Shown here in pieces: positions 48,304 through 59,035 of a DNA stretch of 64,000 bases. The stretch is from Dactylorhiza incarnata. Lineage: Eukaryota; Streptophyta; Magnoliopsida; Asparagales; Orchidaceae. A program made the position numbers and the translations under genes. The notes under the pieces were generated by a model. That model had not been told where the DNA came from, ran no database searches, and saw only the letters and a program-made list of their open reading frames with translations. How positions within the stretch are numbered: position 1 is the stretch's first letter; the number at the start of each line of letters is the position of its first letter. The stretch lies in NCBI GenBank assembly GCA_033032865.1, contig JAWHQI010000228.1, forward strand, positions 3,200,501 through 3,264,500, in the 5' to 3' direction.

Positions 48304-48331
48304 CTGGCTAAAAGTCCATTTTCTGGTAATG
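48304..48331 (-). repeat. CACTA right terminal inverted repeat
   Basis: Read on the minus strand it begins cattaccagaaaatgg, where the third base departs from the canonical CACTA end. It is followed by the target duplication aac (48332-48334). Confidence 0.85.
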
Positions 48332-48334
48332 AAC

Positions 48335-48503
48335 ATGGGCAGATGTACTTCGACTCAGAGAAGTTCCGAGTTCTCAACTTGGCCAACAAGATTCACGACT
48401 GGCTGGCATGGTTCACCGTGTTTAAAGGAGACTTTCGCGGTCTCCAAACGACGTTGGATCCGCGGGAGGAGGACGTCTTCAGACCGCCCGAGCTCTCATC
48501 ATA
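48335..48503 (+). pseudogene. Transposase_28-like ORF, second part
   Basis: Continues the frame of 8956-9310 with GQMYFDSEKFRVLNLANKIH, and further on WFTVFKGDFRG, to a TAA at 48501-48503. The in-frame continuation across 39 kb of inserted DNA shows that the two parts were one ORF of about 173 codons. A different plus-strand frame over this interval is a shadow. Confidence 0.65.
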
Positions 48504-48619
48504 ACAAAAGTGTTAGCATTTCCTAAGTAACCGCAAAAGCATATTCATTGCTCAAATAAGTAAATAAGGTTAAAAATAAGAACAAGAAAGTGCGTAAAGA
48601 TAAAGATACTGGTGGTGTT
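48504..48619. other. Short AT-rich linker between the two convergent host ORFs
   Basis: Nothing recognisable. The plus-strand ORF and the minus-strand protease region converge here. In a full gypsy element RT and integrase would lie in this place, so a deletion is likely. Confidence 0.4.
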
Positions 48620-48943
48620 CTACCGGTCATGCCTCGACCCCCCACTACTCTCGGCTAGGAACATGATCCTTCGTTGCTGCCTTGGAGACTCAGGGGGGGC
48701 ATACTCGCTGATTGCGTTGACCGAGCGAATGTAACATTCTTTGGTTGTCTTGGGATCGCTGCGGACCCTGAACTGCCTTCCCTCCATAGGGAACTTTACC
48801 GCCTGATGGTAGGTTGAAGTTATGGCTTGATAATCATCCAGGAGGGGCCTCTCGAAGATTGCATTATAGTTGTTCGGTGCGTCTATTACCAGGAAAGGCT
48901 CCAGCCCGGCTATCTCGCACATGATCTCGCACATGATCACTGA
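48620..48943 (-). pseudogene. Host gypsy-like element: end of protease (minus)
   Basis: Reads PFLVIDAPNNYNAIFERPLL, then STYHQAVKFP and RQFRVRSDPKTTKECY, the C-terminal half of a Ty3/gypsy retropepsin region followed by the linker. It is cut at its upstream end by the Athila-2 LTR. Its first 150 bp are a diverged duplicate (about 94%) of 59036-59180. A 12-bp tandem duplication (atctcgcacatg) is present here and absent from the other copy. Confidence 0.8.
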
Positions 48944-49129
48944 TAATGCATCATTTATAGTTATTTTATATAATAATTAATTAACAATTAATTTATTTTT
49001 ATTTAGTTTTAATTTAATTTATCACTAATTTTACTTATTTTTGTATTTTCAGGTAATTTGGGCTGCCAATATCAATTTCAAGCTCATAGAAGTAATCATG
49101 AGATTATTTGGAGCATTTCGGCCGAAATC

Positions 49130-49590
49130 GCAAAGTTCACGCCCTTGGTCACGGGCGTGACCAAAGTCATGGTTGTGAGCCAGCCCAGCCGCCTTCCAAC
49201 TGCCAGAACTCGATGCCACGTATGATTTAAATTACACGCCCTTTGTCACGGGCGTGACAGAGGGCGTGACCACAAGGTCACGTGCGTGACTCGCCTAGAA
49301 TGCGTTCAATGCAGCCAACAATCAACTCCCGTCGTTTCCATCTTACACGCCCTCGGTCACGGGCGTGACCGAGGCCGTGACTCTTCTACAACCGCCAGAT
49401 TAACTCTAGATCGCGACGTTTCCTGCCATTTCCAGACCCAGTCAAGACACGCCGTAGGTCGCGGGCGTGACCTAGGCCGTGACCCGCCACGCAATTGATT
49501 TCTGGCGGTTTCTCTTCCCCAACATTCCCAGGATTTCAAGACAACAATTACGCAGCTTACACGCCCTTGGTCACGGGCGTAACCAAGGGC
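49130..49590. repeat. Palindrome array in the Athila-2 LTR
   Basis: Five clusters of ggtcacgggcgtgacc-type inverted repeats at intervals of about 90-110 bp. The 3' LTR has the same array in damaged form (57690-58130). Confidence 0.88.
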
Positions 49591-49609
49591 GTGACTCCCC
49601 GATTTTTCA

Positions 49610-49620
49610 CCTATAAAAGG
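49610..49620 (+). promoter_or_regulatory. Athila-2 LTR TATA box
   Basis: cctataaaagg, right after the last palindrome unit. Confidence 0.6.
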
Positions 49621-50546
49621 CAGCAATCTCCAGAAATATAAGAGTTCGATTTTGGAGTTAATTCTCAGCTTTAGTTTACTATTTTTGTTATTATAGCTAG
49701 TTTTTCTACATGCTGTAAGTTTTATATTATTGCAATTTTAATTCAAGTATTTTAGTTTTTATCATGTCTTTTCCATCTTCTATAGGTATTTCCCCTATCG
49801 TGATGAGTAGCTAAATTTCAATTAGCACTTGATCATGATGATCTTTGGAAGAAAATAAACTTTGTTTTGTTCTTATAAAATTAGCAAGCTTTCTATATTA
49901 TTTCGCTTTGATTTATCTATAATTCAATTGCTTCGAATTCATATGTCGCGAATATGTTTCTCGATCAAAGATCTGTATGCTAGTGATCGAGAGATCCATG
50001 CGAACGAGGAGATCACTCAAAGATAAAAAGAGTTTCATGCACTCCTCGAGAGAGGGTGATATAAATCTTCCGGACTGGAATCAAATCTAGTAGAGAGATT
50101 CACCGCCTAAAGCAAGCTTAGGGGTATCGACTGGCCGAGGGGTCTTAATCGATCAACCTAAGGTTAGTTGATTGTTCTCTCTAGAGAGGTTCTATCATAT
50201 TGTGGGAACCTCCACGGTCGAAGTAAATAATTTAGAAGTTTGCAGTTTAATCCTTAAAGAAGTTTATTTTAGTTCAAAGGGATTCTAGATCATGTGCTAG
50301 CTCTCTAATCATCAAATTTCTCCGTAGTTAATTTTCTCCAAATCATTTTTTCCAAAACTAACCCAACTTTCGATCGATAAAATAATAGGTCTTCTTTGTG
50401 AGTAGAAGTACTCAACAAGCCCGGAAAAATACGACACTTGATTTTCTAAATCCTATACTATAAAGCGATAGGTACACTTGCCTTATCGAATTATACACAG
50501 ATAACACTTTAATTTTGCGCAGCGCGGAATTTATCCACCAAATTTT

Positions 50547-50564
50547 TGGCGTCGTTGTCGGGGA
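50547..50564 (+). other. Athila-2 primer binding site (decayed Asp-tRNA type)
   Basis: tggcgtcgttgtcgggga, two differences from the Athila-1 site. Both are C to T changes. Confidence 0.85.
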
Positions 50565-50838
50565 ACTAATTGTTGATATTTTGAAAGCTTAGTTCTATTA
50601 ATTTTATAAATTTTTTTTCTTTTTAAGGTGAAATTAAATTCTTAGAAAGAGAGATTTGGGCTATCATCCCATCTTATCTCCTAGTCCCGCTGCGAACCCT
50701 TCACCGGGTAGACCTCGGGAAATCTAAGACTAATTAAATCTTTAATTATACAAAAAAACAAAAAAAATATTTATATTTATATTTTTCTTTTTCCTTCTTT
50801 CTCCTTACTTCCTACGATTTTCTTTTTCTTTTTGGTGT

Positions 50839-51461
50839 ATGACCCGAAGGAATCCGTCATATCTTCTTGAATTAGATCCGGAAATCGAGCAAACCATTCT
50901 GCGACGCTTAAGATTCCAACGACCAAATTCTCAAGATCCAATTGAGGAATCCGTAGGCGACACTTCTTTTCCGAATACCTTTTCTTGTTTTTCTTCTTCT
51001 TGTTGTTCTTCTTCTTCCTCCTCCTCCTCTTCTTCTTCTAATATGGGTGATCCAAATCAGAATGCGGTTGCGGAACGGACTATGTCCTATTATGCTCGGA
51101 CTAATCTGGAGGATACCACTTCTAGTATTGTTCGACTTGCAATTGCAAACAATAATTTTGAGTTGAAGCCAAGCATCATTCAAATGGTACAACAATATGT
51201 ACAATTTGATGGGCAACAGTATGAGGACCCCAACGCGCATATTTTTAGTTTTCTAGAAATATGCGATACTTTCAAAATTAATGGGGTATCCGACGACGCA
51301 ATAAGGCTTCGACTTTTTCCTTTCACCCCGCGCAATAAGGCTAAGCAGTGGCTAAATTCTCTTCCGAGAGGATCTATCACCACATGGGCTCAAATGATGG
51401 AACAATTTCTTACGAAATATGTTCCACCCGCTAAATTAGCCCAATTGCGTAAGGATATTAT
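50839..51461 (+). pseudogene. Athila-2 gag, first part
   Basis: ATG at 50839 opens a frame that includes a serine-rich low-complexity stretch (near codons 55-72), then the Athila gag core: FELKPSIIQMVQQ, DPNAHIFSFLEICDTFKINGV, AKQWLNSLPRGSITTW. It is interrupted at 51462 by a solo LTR. Joining to 52562 with one target-duplication copy restores the frame. Confidence 0.9.
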
Positions 51462-52556
51462 TGTTGAGTTTTCTAAATACCAGTCATAATGATATGAACA
51501 CATCAAATGTGCGCAGCGGAAGAAAACTAGAACAACCCAAAGAGTAAGGATCTTGCAGATCTCATGAATCAAAAGATTAGGATAGCAAAATGCAATATAC
51601 CTTCGCGGGATTGAGTCAATACTAACCAAGGTGCTCCAAGAAGAAATCTGATAGACTAAATTTGAGTTCCAAGAACCGAAATGTATCGGCTCCTCTACAG
51701 CGATCCACACGAACGATAGAGAACCCCAAGGCCTTGTCGAACAAGGAATGGGTCGGAGAAGGAAGCTCTCAGCGTCCCCACGGACTGCTAGGTCCGAGAC
51801 AGGGGAGGCGACGACCCTCGGCGGCGGAACTCGGCGGACGGGAAGAATGAGAAGCCCTCTGGCGGAACTATTCCGGACGGCTGTTCTTTCTACAATCGCA
51901 AAAAGGTTCGATCTATTCCATGTCTTTCGAAGACCTAATCGCGCTCCTTTTATACGCAAGGTATAAAACATGCTATCCGCAGACCAGAGGAAAAATAGAA
52001 CATTTCTGTCTAGATTTACACATTCGCCGAATTCGACAATTCGACTAAACAATATAACCGAATTCGACTATATACAATAACCGAATTCGTCTATACACTA
52101 TAGCCGATTCGACTATATAAATTCGGTTATATGATTTCGTCGAAACCATTTCGTCGAACTAACACATTTCGGCTAAACCCTTTAGTCGAATTTGTTACAG
52201 TTCGGCTAAATACTTTTAGCCGAATCAATATCGCCGAATTTGATTAGTCGAATCAACATAATTCGGTTAAACACTTTAGCCGAATTTGACACAGTTCGGT
52301 TAAACCCTTTAGCCGAATTTGTCTAGCATAAATCCATTCGTTTAAACCCTTTAAATGATTTCCTGTTGAGTCATTCTCAAGTTAATGCCAAGCAGTCACA
52401 GGATTGGTCCTCCACTCATATCCAATATGAGTAAGGCCAATACAATCCTTTCTCCAACTTCTCCAAACGCTTTTATGTGCGACCCTATAGGCTCATATTG
52501 CGTTGGCAGTAAGACTAACTGTTAATTGCTTTGAGATCATCTCAGAAACTCCAACA
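51462..52556 (-). repeat. Solo LTR of a copia family related to Copia-A
   Basis: 1095 bp, starting TGTTGAG and ending CCAACA, with perfect target duplication attat (51457-51461 and 52557-52561). Its left part aligns with the Copia-A LTR (acatcaaatgt, gcgcagcggaa, acaaccc, caaggtgctccaagaaga), as does its right end (ttttatgtgcgaccct), so it is a sister family. It carries its own array of ccgaattcg/ttcggctaaa units at about 52019-52330 and a TATA-like box near 51945-51957 on the minus strand. Unequal recombination between its two LTRs would have removed the interior. Confidence 0.93.
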
Positions 52557-52561
52557 ATTAT

Positions 52562-53170
52562 TTCCTTCTCCCAAGTTGAATCGGAAACATTTTATGATAC
52601 TTTGGAGTGCTTTAAGGAATATTTGCGTCGTTGCCCCGATTATGCAATCCCCGATTGGTTGCAGATCCAAACATTTAATAATGGCCTTAATCTCCAAACG
52701 CGCCAAATAATTGACGCCGCCTCCGGTGGTACCTTAAATAATAAAACACCGACGGGCATGCAAGAGATTTTAGAGGGGATGACCATGAACACTTATCAAT
52801 GGAGTACACCCCGGTCTCGCCCTAATAAACCGGCCGGGATGTATGAAATTGACTCTATTTCTAATTTGTCTCTACAGGTTGAGCTTTTAAATAAAAAAAA
52901 GAAGGGATGACTGCTCCCTCTTCTACACCTACCTGGGAGCCTAATCAAATTGCGGCAGAGCATGTGGATTACATGGGTAATCCAAACCGTCTGCCCATCA
53001 ATCCGGGCAATAATCACTACGGCAACACATATCACCCGGGTTGGAGAAACCACCCCAATTTATCTTAGGGAAATCAAGGTAACACGGGTAATGCTCCCCT
53101 TGCTCCTCCAAATTCTTCTCTTCCACCGCAAGCCACATAACCTCCTTCTTCTCGAGGAGGTGGTCTAATA
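52562..53170 (+). pseudogene. Athila-2 gag, second part
   Basis: Continues with SFSQVESETFYDTLECFKEY and GLNLQTRQIIDAASGGTLNN, typical Athila gag. The frame is lost in an A run near 52890-52905. The next segment (PINPGNNHYGNTYHPGWRNH) is in a neighbouring frame and has a TAG near 53067 at a usual Trp. Confidence 0.85.
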
Positions 53171-53189
53171 ATATCAATTCTAATTTTAA

Positions 53190-53622
53190 TATTCCATGCA
53201 TTATAGGCACTAATCACTTTCCAAACGCTTTCGCCGATCTTGGCGTTAGCGTTAATATTATTCCCTATAGTTTAGCCCAAAAATTTAACTTAGGAAAACC
53301 TACCCCCACGGACATTAAATTATAATTAGCCGATCGCTCCATAAAGACTCCTTTGGGAGTAATTCTGGATGTGTCAGTCGAGGTTGACGAGTCTACTTTA
53401 TCGATAGACTTCGTTATCCTTGGTATGGAAGAAGACAACATGATCCCTCTAATCCTTGGTCGTCCCTTCTTGGCCACTACACGAGCGATATTTGATGTTT
53501 GTGAAGGAACTCTTCTCCTCTGTATGGGGTATGAGAATATTTTAATTCAAGCAACAAATTTGCCAACCTTGCAACTTTCAAAGCCTTTATCATCATTTGA
53601 TGATAAACTTAGAACAAGGTGA
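53190..53622 (+). pseudogene. Athila-2 protease
   Basis: Reads FADLGVSVNIIPYSLA (DLG active site with V for the usual A), LADRSIKTPLGVI and [20 protein letters not shown] at 53323-53325 breaks it just before LADRS. No RT follows: the frame ends at 53622. Confidence 0.85.
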
Positions 53623-54046
53623 TTCGGCGCGCCACCATGGTCGAGCTCAACAACTGTAACCAAAGCGCTTTTTGGAGGCAACCCATGTTTTTATTTTTTT
53701 TCGTTTAAAAAAATCTAAAAAAAAAGGAAGTTTTTATTTGAATATTTTTATTTTTCAAAAAATCATTTAAAAAAACAAAAAAATTAAAAAACAAAACAAA
53801 TATGTTATTGTTTTTATTATTTTTATTTTGTTACTAAAAGTTTTGCAGGTTTGGAGGGGATTTGCGAGATAACGATCGCACGTACGCATGAAACTTCGCT
53901 CTCCAAGTCGGTATTTTATTATTAATATTTTTCGTTTTATTTTACTATCTTGTTTTTGTTTTTATTTTTGTTTTCTTTTCAAAAACAAAAAGATAAAAAA
54001 AATTTATAAAACAACAAAAACAAAAAAAAAATCTGAAATTTTTGTG
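53623..54046. other. A/T-rich stretch after the Athila-2 protease
   Basis: Mostly poly-A and poly-T-rich low-complexity sequence. Nothing coding. In an autonomous Athila the RT would follow the protease, so this marks the pol deletion. Confidence 0.6.
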
Positions 54047-54613
54047 TTACACGTCCTAAGTCACAGCCGTGACCTAGGCGTGACACGCAACGTCCACTTT
54101 TTTCTATCTTGATGTATTCGATCACGGGTGCCATTCCGCCATTCGTGAAAGTCACGGGCGTGACCCACCATGGGCACGGGCGTGACTATCACATTACCAC
54201 AATTTCGCCCCAATCCACGTGCCCTGCTCACATTAGACTGTCACGTCCGTGACTCCATGTCACGACCGTGACTTACCCCGATGGCGCCTTTACTCCATTG
54301 GACATGGTCAAAGATTCCCTTTGACTGTCACGCCCATGACAGTCAAGTCACCCCCATGGTCACGGGCGTGACACTTGGCCGTGACATCTCGGGAAGCGAT
54401 TTTTGACCGACGCGCATCAGATTCCCTTTCCGATTTGACTGCACCAGTTACACGCCCTCGGTCACGGGCGTGACCTGTCAAATTTCTGCTTTTTGACCAG
54501 TCAAGCCTCAGATTCCTCCCACACGCCAGAATTCACGTGTCGCCCATTACACGCACTCGGTCACGGGCGTGACCGAGGGCGTGACCCCTAAAATTTTTTC
54601 CTATTTAAATCCC
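54047..54613 (+). promoter_or_regulatory. Internal palindrome array and TATA-like box before Athila-2 ORF-1
   Basis: At least seven gtcacgggcgtgac-type units (for example near 54150, 54180, 54358, 54460 and 54560), built like the LTR array, followed at 54600-54613 by cctatttaaatccc and then a pyrimidine-rich leader into the ORF-1 region. This copies the LTR promoter layout within the element. Confidence 0.6.
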
Positions 54614-54704
54614 CCTTCCCCCTCTCTTTTCTCCACACCTTCCCCTACATCTCTCTCTTCTTTCTCTCTTCTCTAAGCTGAATTCCTTCTTCCCTTCCTT
54701 CCAA

Positions 54705-55913
54705 ATGCCCCCCCCCCCCGCCGCCACCATACCATTGGCGAGTCCTCCTCTTCCTTCCCCGATGACTCTCTTGATGCGGAGGCTATGCTCAATTTTCCCA
54801 ATCCCACTCATCAAGAACGATGTAACCGCCTCCGTGGGAAGGAATTTGGAGTCTTCCGCGTCATCGATTGGAACGTCCTCACCACCCTCAGGGAGGCCGA
54901 TGCAGTGCAGAATTTCCTTACTACTCCGGGGTGGGCTCCCTTGTTCTCCATTTCGGAGCTGGCGTACTACGAGCTGACGGTGGAGTTTTTCTCCTCGTTT
55001 GATTTCCACTGGGCCGGGGCCGACAACGTGCTTGAATTTTGAATGGGCACTTTCACAAACCCTTCCTTTGCGTCAGTTCAACATTCTCACGGGCTTCTGC
55101 GATGAGGCTTTCACCATTACGGAGGTCTACACCGCCCTCGCCCTCGATTTCCCCAGCGATTACAACCTCCATGGATTTTGGGCGGAATTCAGTAACGACC
55201 CCAATCAATATTCGCCAAAAAAGTCCAAGGGCAGTCATCTCCTCTTCCCCGCTTTACGCTCTCTACTACCTCCTCACTTTCACACTATTCGCTCGCGGCG
55301 ATAGCCATGGAGTGGTGACCCGCGCGAACCTGCTATATTTATATAGTATGCACGAACGGGCCCCCCTCAATCTTGGTTCGGTGCTTGCGATGTTTTCCGA
55401 CATCAGGCCAAAAATCAGAGGCTTAGTGTGCTGCATGGAGGCCCCTTTGTCACTTATCTGGCCAAGCGCATGGGGCTTTGGGATGCTCTTCCTCCCATGG
55501 CTCCACTCCAAGCGCCCGCGCCTATCACGTTCCAAAACCTCCGGGCCCTTGGTTTGATGCGTCAGCGTGGACGAGAGTTCGAGGCAGTTCCTGGCGAAGT
55601 TGGTGGCGACCCGATCGATGTTGATTTTTAATCCGATTCTGGTGGCGTTCCTCCAGCTCCACAGTTCCCACAGCAGCCGCACGAGTGTTTTCCCCCTGCG
55701 CCCGACTCGTACACTTATTTTGATCAGCAGTTTGGGCAGATCCACACTCGTTTGGATCATGTTCAGACAGAGCAGCTGTCCATGCACGCTCACTTTGACA
55801 CGCGTTTTGATACCCTCGAGCAGCGCCATGCTTCCTTTATGGAGCATCTGCAGCGGGAATTTGCTGATCTGCGTGCTTACTATCAGCAGGAGGACGACGA
55901 CGATGACACTTAG
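54705..55913 (+). pseudogene. ATHILA ORF-1-like frame of Athila-2, broken
   Basis: Starts near 54705 (MPPPPAATIPLAS) and resembles the ATHILA ORF-1 family of Athila elements: ISELAYYELTVEFFSSF, FNILTGFCDEAFTITEVYTAL, and 'HGVVTRANLLYLYSMHERAP' at about 55300-55360. It ends in a glutamine-rich, coiled-coil-like tail (HTRLDHVQTEQLSMHAHFDT) and an acidic DDDDDT before TAG 55911-55913. It passes through several frames (shift near 54770, near 55035 and near 55260, TAA at 55629-55631), so it is a pseudogene. Its biochemical role is unknown. In non-autonomous Athila elements it often replaces pol. Confidence 0.75.
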
Positions 55914-57500
55914 TTTTTTTTATTTGAGGTCGTTTGTATCTTTTCATTTCTGTTTAGTATCCTTTGAATTTCTTTTTGTGAATGCAAAAAAAAATGTTTT
56001 TGCTTTCATGTTATGTTTTCTTCAGGCTGGCTCGGTGTTAAATTCTTCGTATTCCTAAGGGAAAATTTCTCTCCTTTACTCGTACTGTAATTTCTACAAC
56101 ATTGGGGACATTGTTTATTTTAAGTATGGGGGTGTCTTCTTTTATTTTTGAAAATCAATTACCAAGTTATTTTCTAATTTAAAAAAAATAACAATGCCAA
56201 AAACAAAAATTTTTAATTACAAATACAAACAAAAAAAATAAAAAAAATAAAAATATAATTTCTTGTGAAAGGGCCGTGTTGGGCTTTCATCCTACAAAAC
56301 TGCCTAGTACCTTGCGAGCCCGTCATTGGGTAGCCCTTGGGAAGTCCAAGAACAAAAAATATTTTATTTCTGTTTTGATTTTCTTTGACAAGCAAATATT
56401 AAAAATATAAAAAAAATTAAAAAAACCTTTGAAAAAAAAAATCAAAAATAATGTTTTTATAAATTTTGTAATATTAGATGCTTCCTTACTTTTTGTTTGA
56501 GTTCAACCATTTTTTAATTATTAGCCTTTATTTATATGACTTAAAAAAAATATTCTTTTTATGTTTTTATTTTATTTTATGTGTCTCATCATAATTTGTT
56601 AGATTTAATTTTTAGATAAATTTGAATTAATGAATTTTTCATCATTTTGGTATATTTAGAATATTCTTTAGTTTTGCTTTCTCTCCTTAAAATATCATGA
56701 AATAATTTTGTAGCAATTGTGCTTAAGATCTTTTGATTTTACTTATGTTAACTTTAACTCATAGATTCTTAAGATTTCTTAATTTATTTTCTATGCTCTC
56801 AAAATAGTTATCTTGAAAATTCTATAGTCATTAAACCCTAGCCACTCCTTTTACTTTACCCTTTTGTTTGGCAAATAAAAAAAGTATAAAAGATCATATG
56901 TCATGGAATGAGAGGATAAAATTCATCATTCCTAAATATATGCACCTAAATTTGTAAAAGATTATATGTCATGGAGCTGAGAGGATAAAATTCATCACTC
57001 CTAAACATATACATTTGGGATATAAAAAATGAAGAGTATTAAAAAATGGAAATGAGAGGATAAAATTCATCATTTCCCAATTAAAAATCTCTTCTATGCC
57101 AATTTTTACCCAAACTTAACCAATATAATTTCATATTCAAGATATTTATGAGTGAGCTTAGTTAATATTGTAGGTTTTCTATAAAGTTTCGAATGATATC
57201 AAGAGTTTATATAATTCTAATCTTAGATTATTTTGCTTAATTCAATACAATATTATTTATGAAAATTTGACTAGAGAATTTTTGAACTAATTTTTATTTT
57301 ACGCATGTCAATTTATGAATCATGACTTATTTCTTATGAATCTAAATTTTATTTCAAAACTTATTGTGTATGAGTCATGTATAATTTTAAAATGCATAAT
57401 TAGGAGTAAATTATTTTTCTTTTTGAAATATCATATAAAAATTTCTCATACTTATGATGGTTTTGCTCTGGAATAACAAAAGCTTAAGTATGTGGGTATA
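55914..57500 (+). other. Athila-2 3' non-coding region
   Basis: AT-rich. A polypurine-like aagtatgggggtg at 56122-56134 lies just downstream of the ORF, and a weaker aagtatgtggg precedes the 3' LTR near 57486. No coding sequence is supported. Confidence 0.7.
56891..57080 (+). repeat. Three imperfect tandem repeats of about 66 bp
   Basis: Each unit contains gagaggataaaattcatca (56910, 56979 and 57054). Units 1 and 2 also share atatgtcatgga. The third is truncated. Confidence 0.8.
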
Positions 57501-59034
57501 TAATAATGCATCATTTATAGTTATTTTATATAATATTTTATTAACAATTAATTTATTTTCATTTAGTTTTAATTTAATTTATCACTAAGTTTACTTATTT
57601 TGTATTTTCAGGTAATTTGGGCTGTCATTATCAATTTCAAGCTTATAGAAGTAATCAAGAGATTATTTAGAGCATTTCGAACGAAATCGCAAAGTACACG
57701 CCCTTGGTCACGGGCGTGACCAAGGGCGTGACTCCAAGTCACGGCTGTGAGCCGGCCAGCCCAACCGCCTTCCAGCTGCCAGAACTCGATGCCATGTATG
57801 TATAAAATTACACGCCCTCTGTCATGGGCATGAAAGAGCGTGTGACCACAAGGTCACGGGCGTGACTCGTCCAGAATGCGTTCAATGCAGCCAGCAATCA
57901 ACTCCCGCCGTTTCCATCTTACACGCCCTCGGTCACGAGCGCCAGATTAACTCCAGATCACGACGTTTCCCGCTGTTTCCAGACCCGGTCTTGACACGCC
58001 CTAGGTCATAGGCATGATCTAGGCCGTGACCCGCCACATAATTGATTTCTGGCAGTTTCTCTTCCCCAACGTTCCCGGGCTTTCAAGACAGCAATTACGC
58101 AGCTTACGCGCCCTGGTCACGGGCGCGACTCCCCGATTTTTCACCTATAAAAGGCAGCAATCTCCAGTTTACTATTTTTGTTGTTATAGCTAGTTTTTCT
58201 ACAAGTTGTAAGTTTTTCTACTATTGCAATTTTAATTCAAGTATTGTAGTTTTTATCATGTCTTTATCAACTTCTATATATATTTCCCCTATCGTGATGA
58301 GTAGCTAAATTTTAATTAGCACTTGATCATGATGAACTTTGGAATAAAATAAACTTTGTTTTGTTCTTATAAAATTAGCAAGCTTTCTATATTATTTTGC
58401 TTTGATTTATTTTTGAATTCAATTGCTTCAAATTCATATGTCGCGAATATGTTTCTCGATCTAAGATCCGTATGCTAGTGATCGAGAGATCCATGCGAAC
58501 GAGGAGATCACTCAAAGATAAAAAGAGTTTCATGCACTCCTCGAGAGAGGGTGATATAAATCTTCCGGACTGGAATCAAATCCAGTAGAGGGGTTCACCG
58601 CCTAAAGCAAGCTTAGGGGTTTCGACTGGCCGAGGGGTCTTAATCGATCAACCTAAGGTTAGTTGATAGTTCTCTCGAGAGAGGTTCTATCATATTTTGG
58701 GAACCTCCACGGACGAAGTAAATAATTTAGAAGTTTGCAGTTTAATCCTTAAAGAAGTTTATTTTAGTTCAAAGGGATTCTAGATCAAGTGCTATCTCTC
58801 TAATCATCAAATTTCTCAGTAGTTAATTTTCTCCAAATCATTTTTCCAAAACAAACCCAACTTTCGATCGATAAATTAATAGCTCTTCTTTGTGTGTAGA
58901 AGTACTCAACAAGCCCGGAAAAATACGACACTTGATTTTCTAAATCCTATACTATAAAGCGATATGTACACTTGCCTTATCGAATTATACGTGGATAACA
59001 CTTTAATTTTTCGTAGCGCACAATTTAGCCATCA
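57501..59034 (+). repeat. Athila-2 3' LTR (1534 bp)
   Basis: Starts taataatgca (the terminal TG is lost) and ends agccatca. It is shorter than the 5' LTR through deletions within the palindrome array. Confidence 0.87.
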
Positions 59035-59035
59035 A

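Larger units (their letters stand above)
9311..48331. mobile_element. CACTA (En/Spm-type) transposon, expanded to 39 kb by nested insertions
   Basis: The left end is cactactagaaaaatg and the right end, read inward, is cattaccagaaaatgg: an imperfect 28-bp terminal inverted repeat matching at about 22 positions. The flanks carry the 3-bp target duplication aac (9308-9310 and 48332-48334) expected for CACTA elements. Both ends hold subterminal arrays of ttagccacgaattcgtggct-type units. Removing Copia-B1 and Copia-B2 leaves about 5.9 kb. No Tnp2-type transposase frame is visible, so it is probably non-autonomous, though exon-like blocks exist inside it (29524-29662, 47068-47113, 47424-47480). The flanking ORF is restored in frame without it, strong support for the boundaries. 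Confidence 0.9.
48941..50540 (+). repeat. Athila-2 5' LTR (1600 bp)
   Basis: Starts tgataatgca and ends atccacca. It contains repeated units of acgcccttggtcacgggcgt with complements at about 49130-49590, then a TATA box (cctataaaagg) at about 49610. Confidence 0.88.
48941..59034 (+). mobile_element. Athila-2: old non-autonomous Athila-type element
   Basis: LTRs at 48941-50540 and 57501-59034, with a decayed Asp-tRNA-type primer site. The interior holds Athila gag, protease and an ATHILA ORF-1-like frame but no RT, RNase H or integrase. There is no target duplication. Instead the flanks repeat about 150 bp of the host element, which suggests recombination between two insertions. The LTRs are clearly diverged, with indels, so this is one of the older layers. 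Confidence 0.88.
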
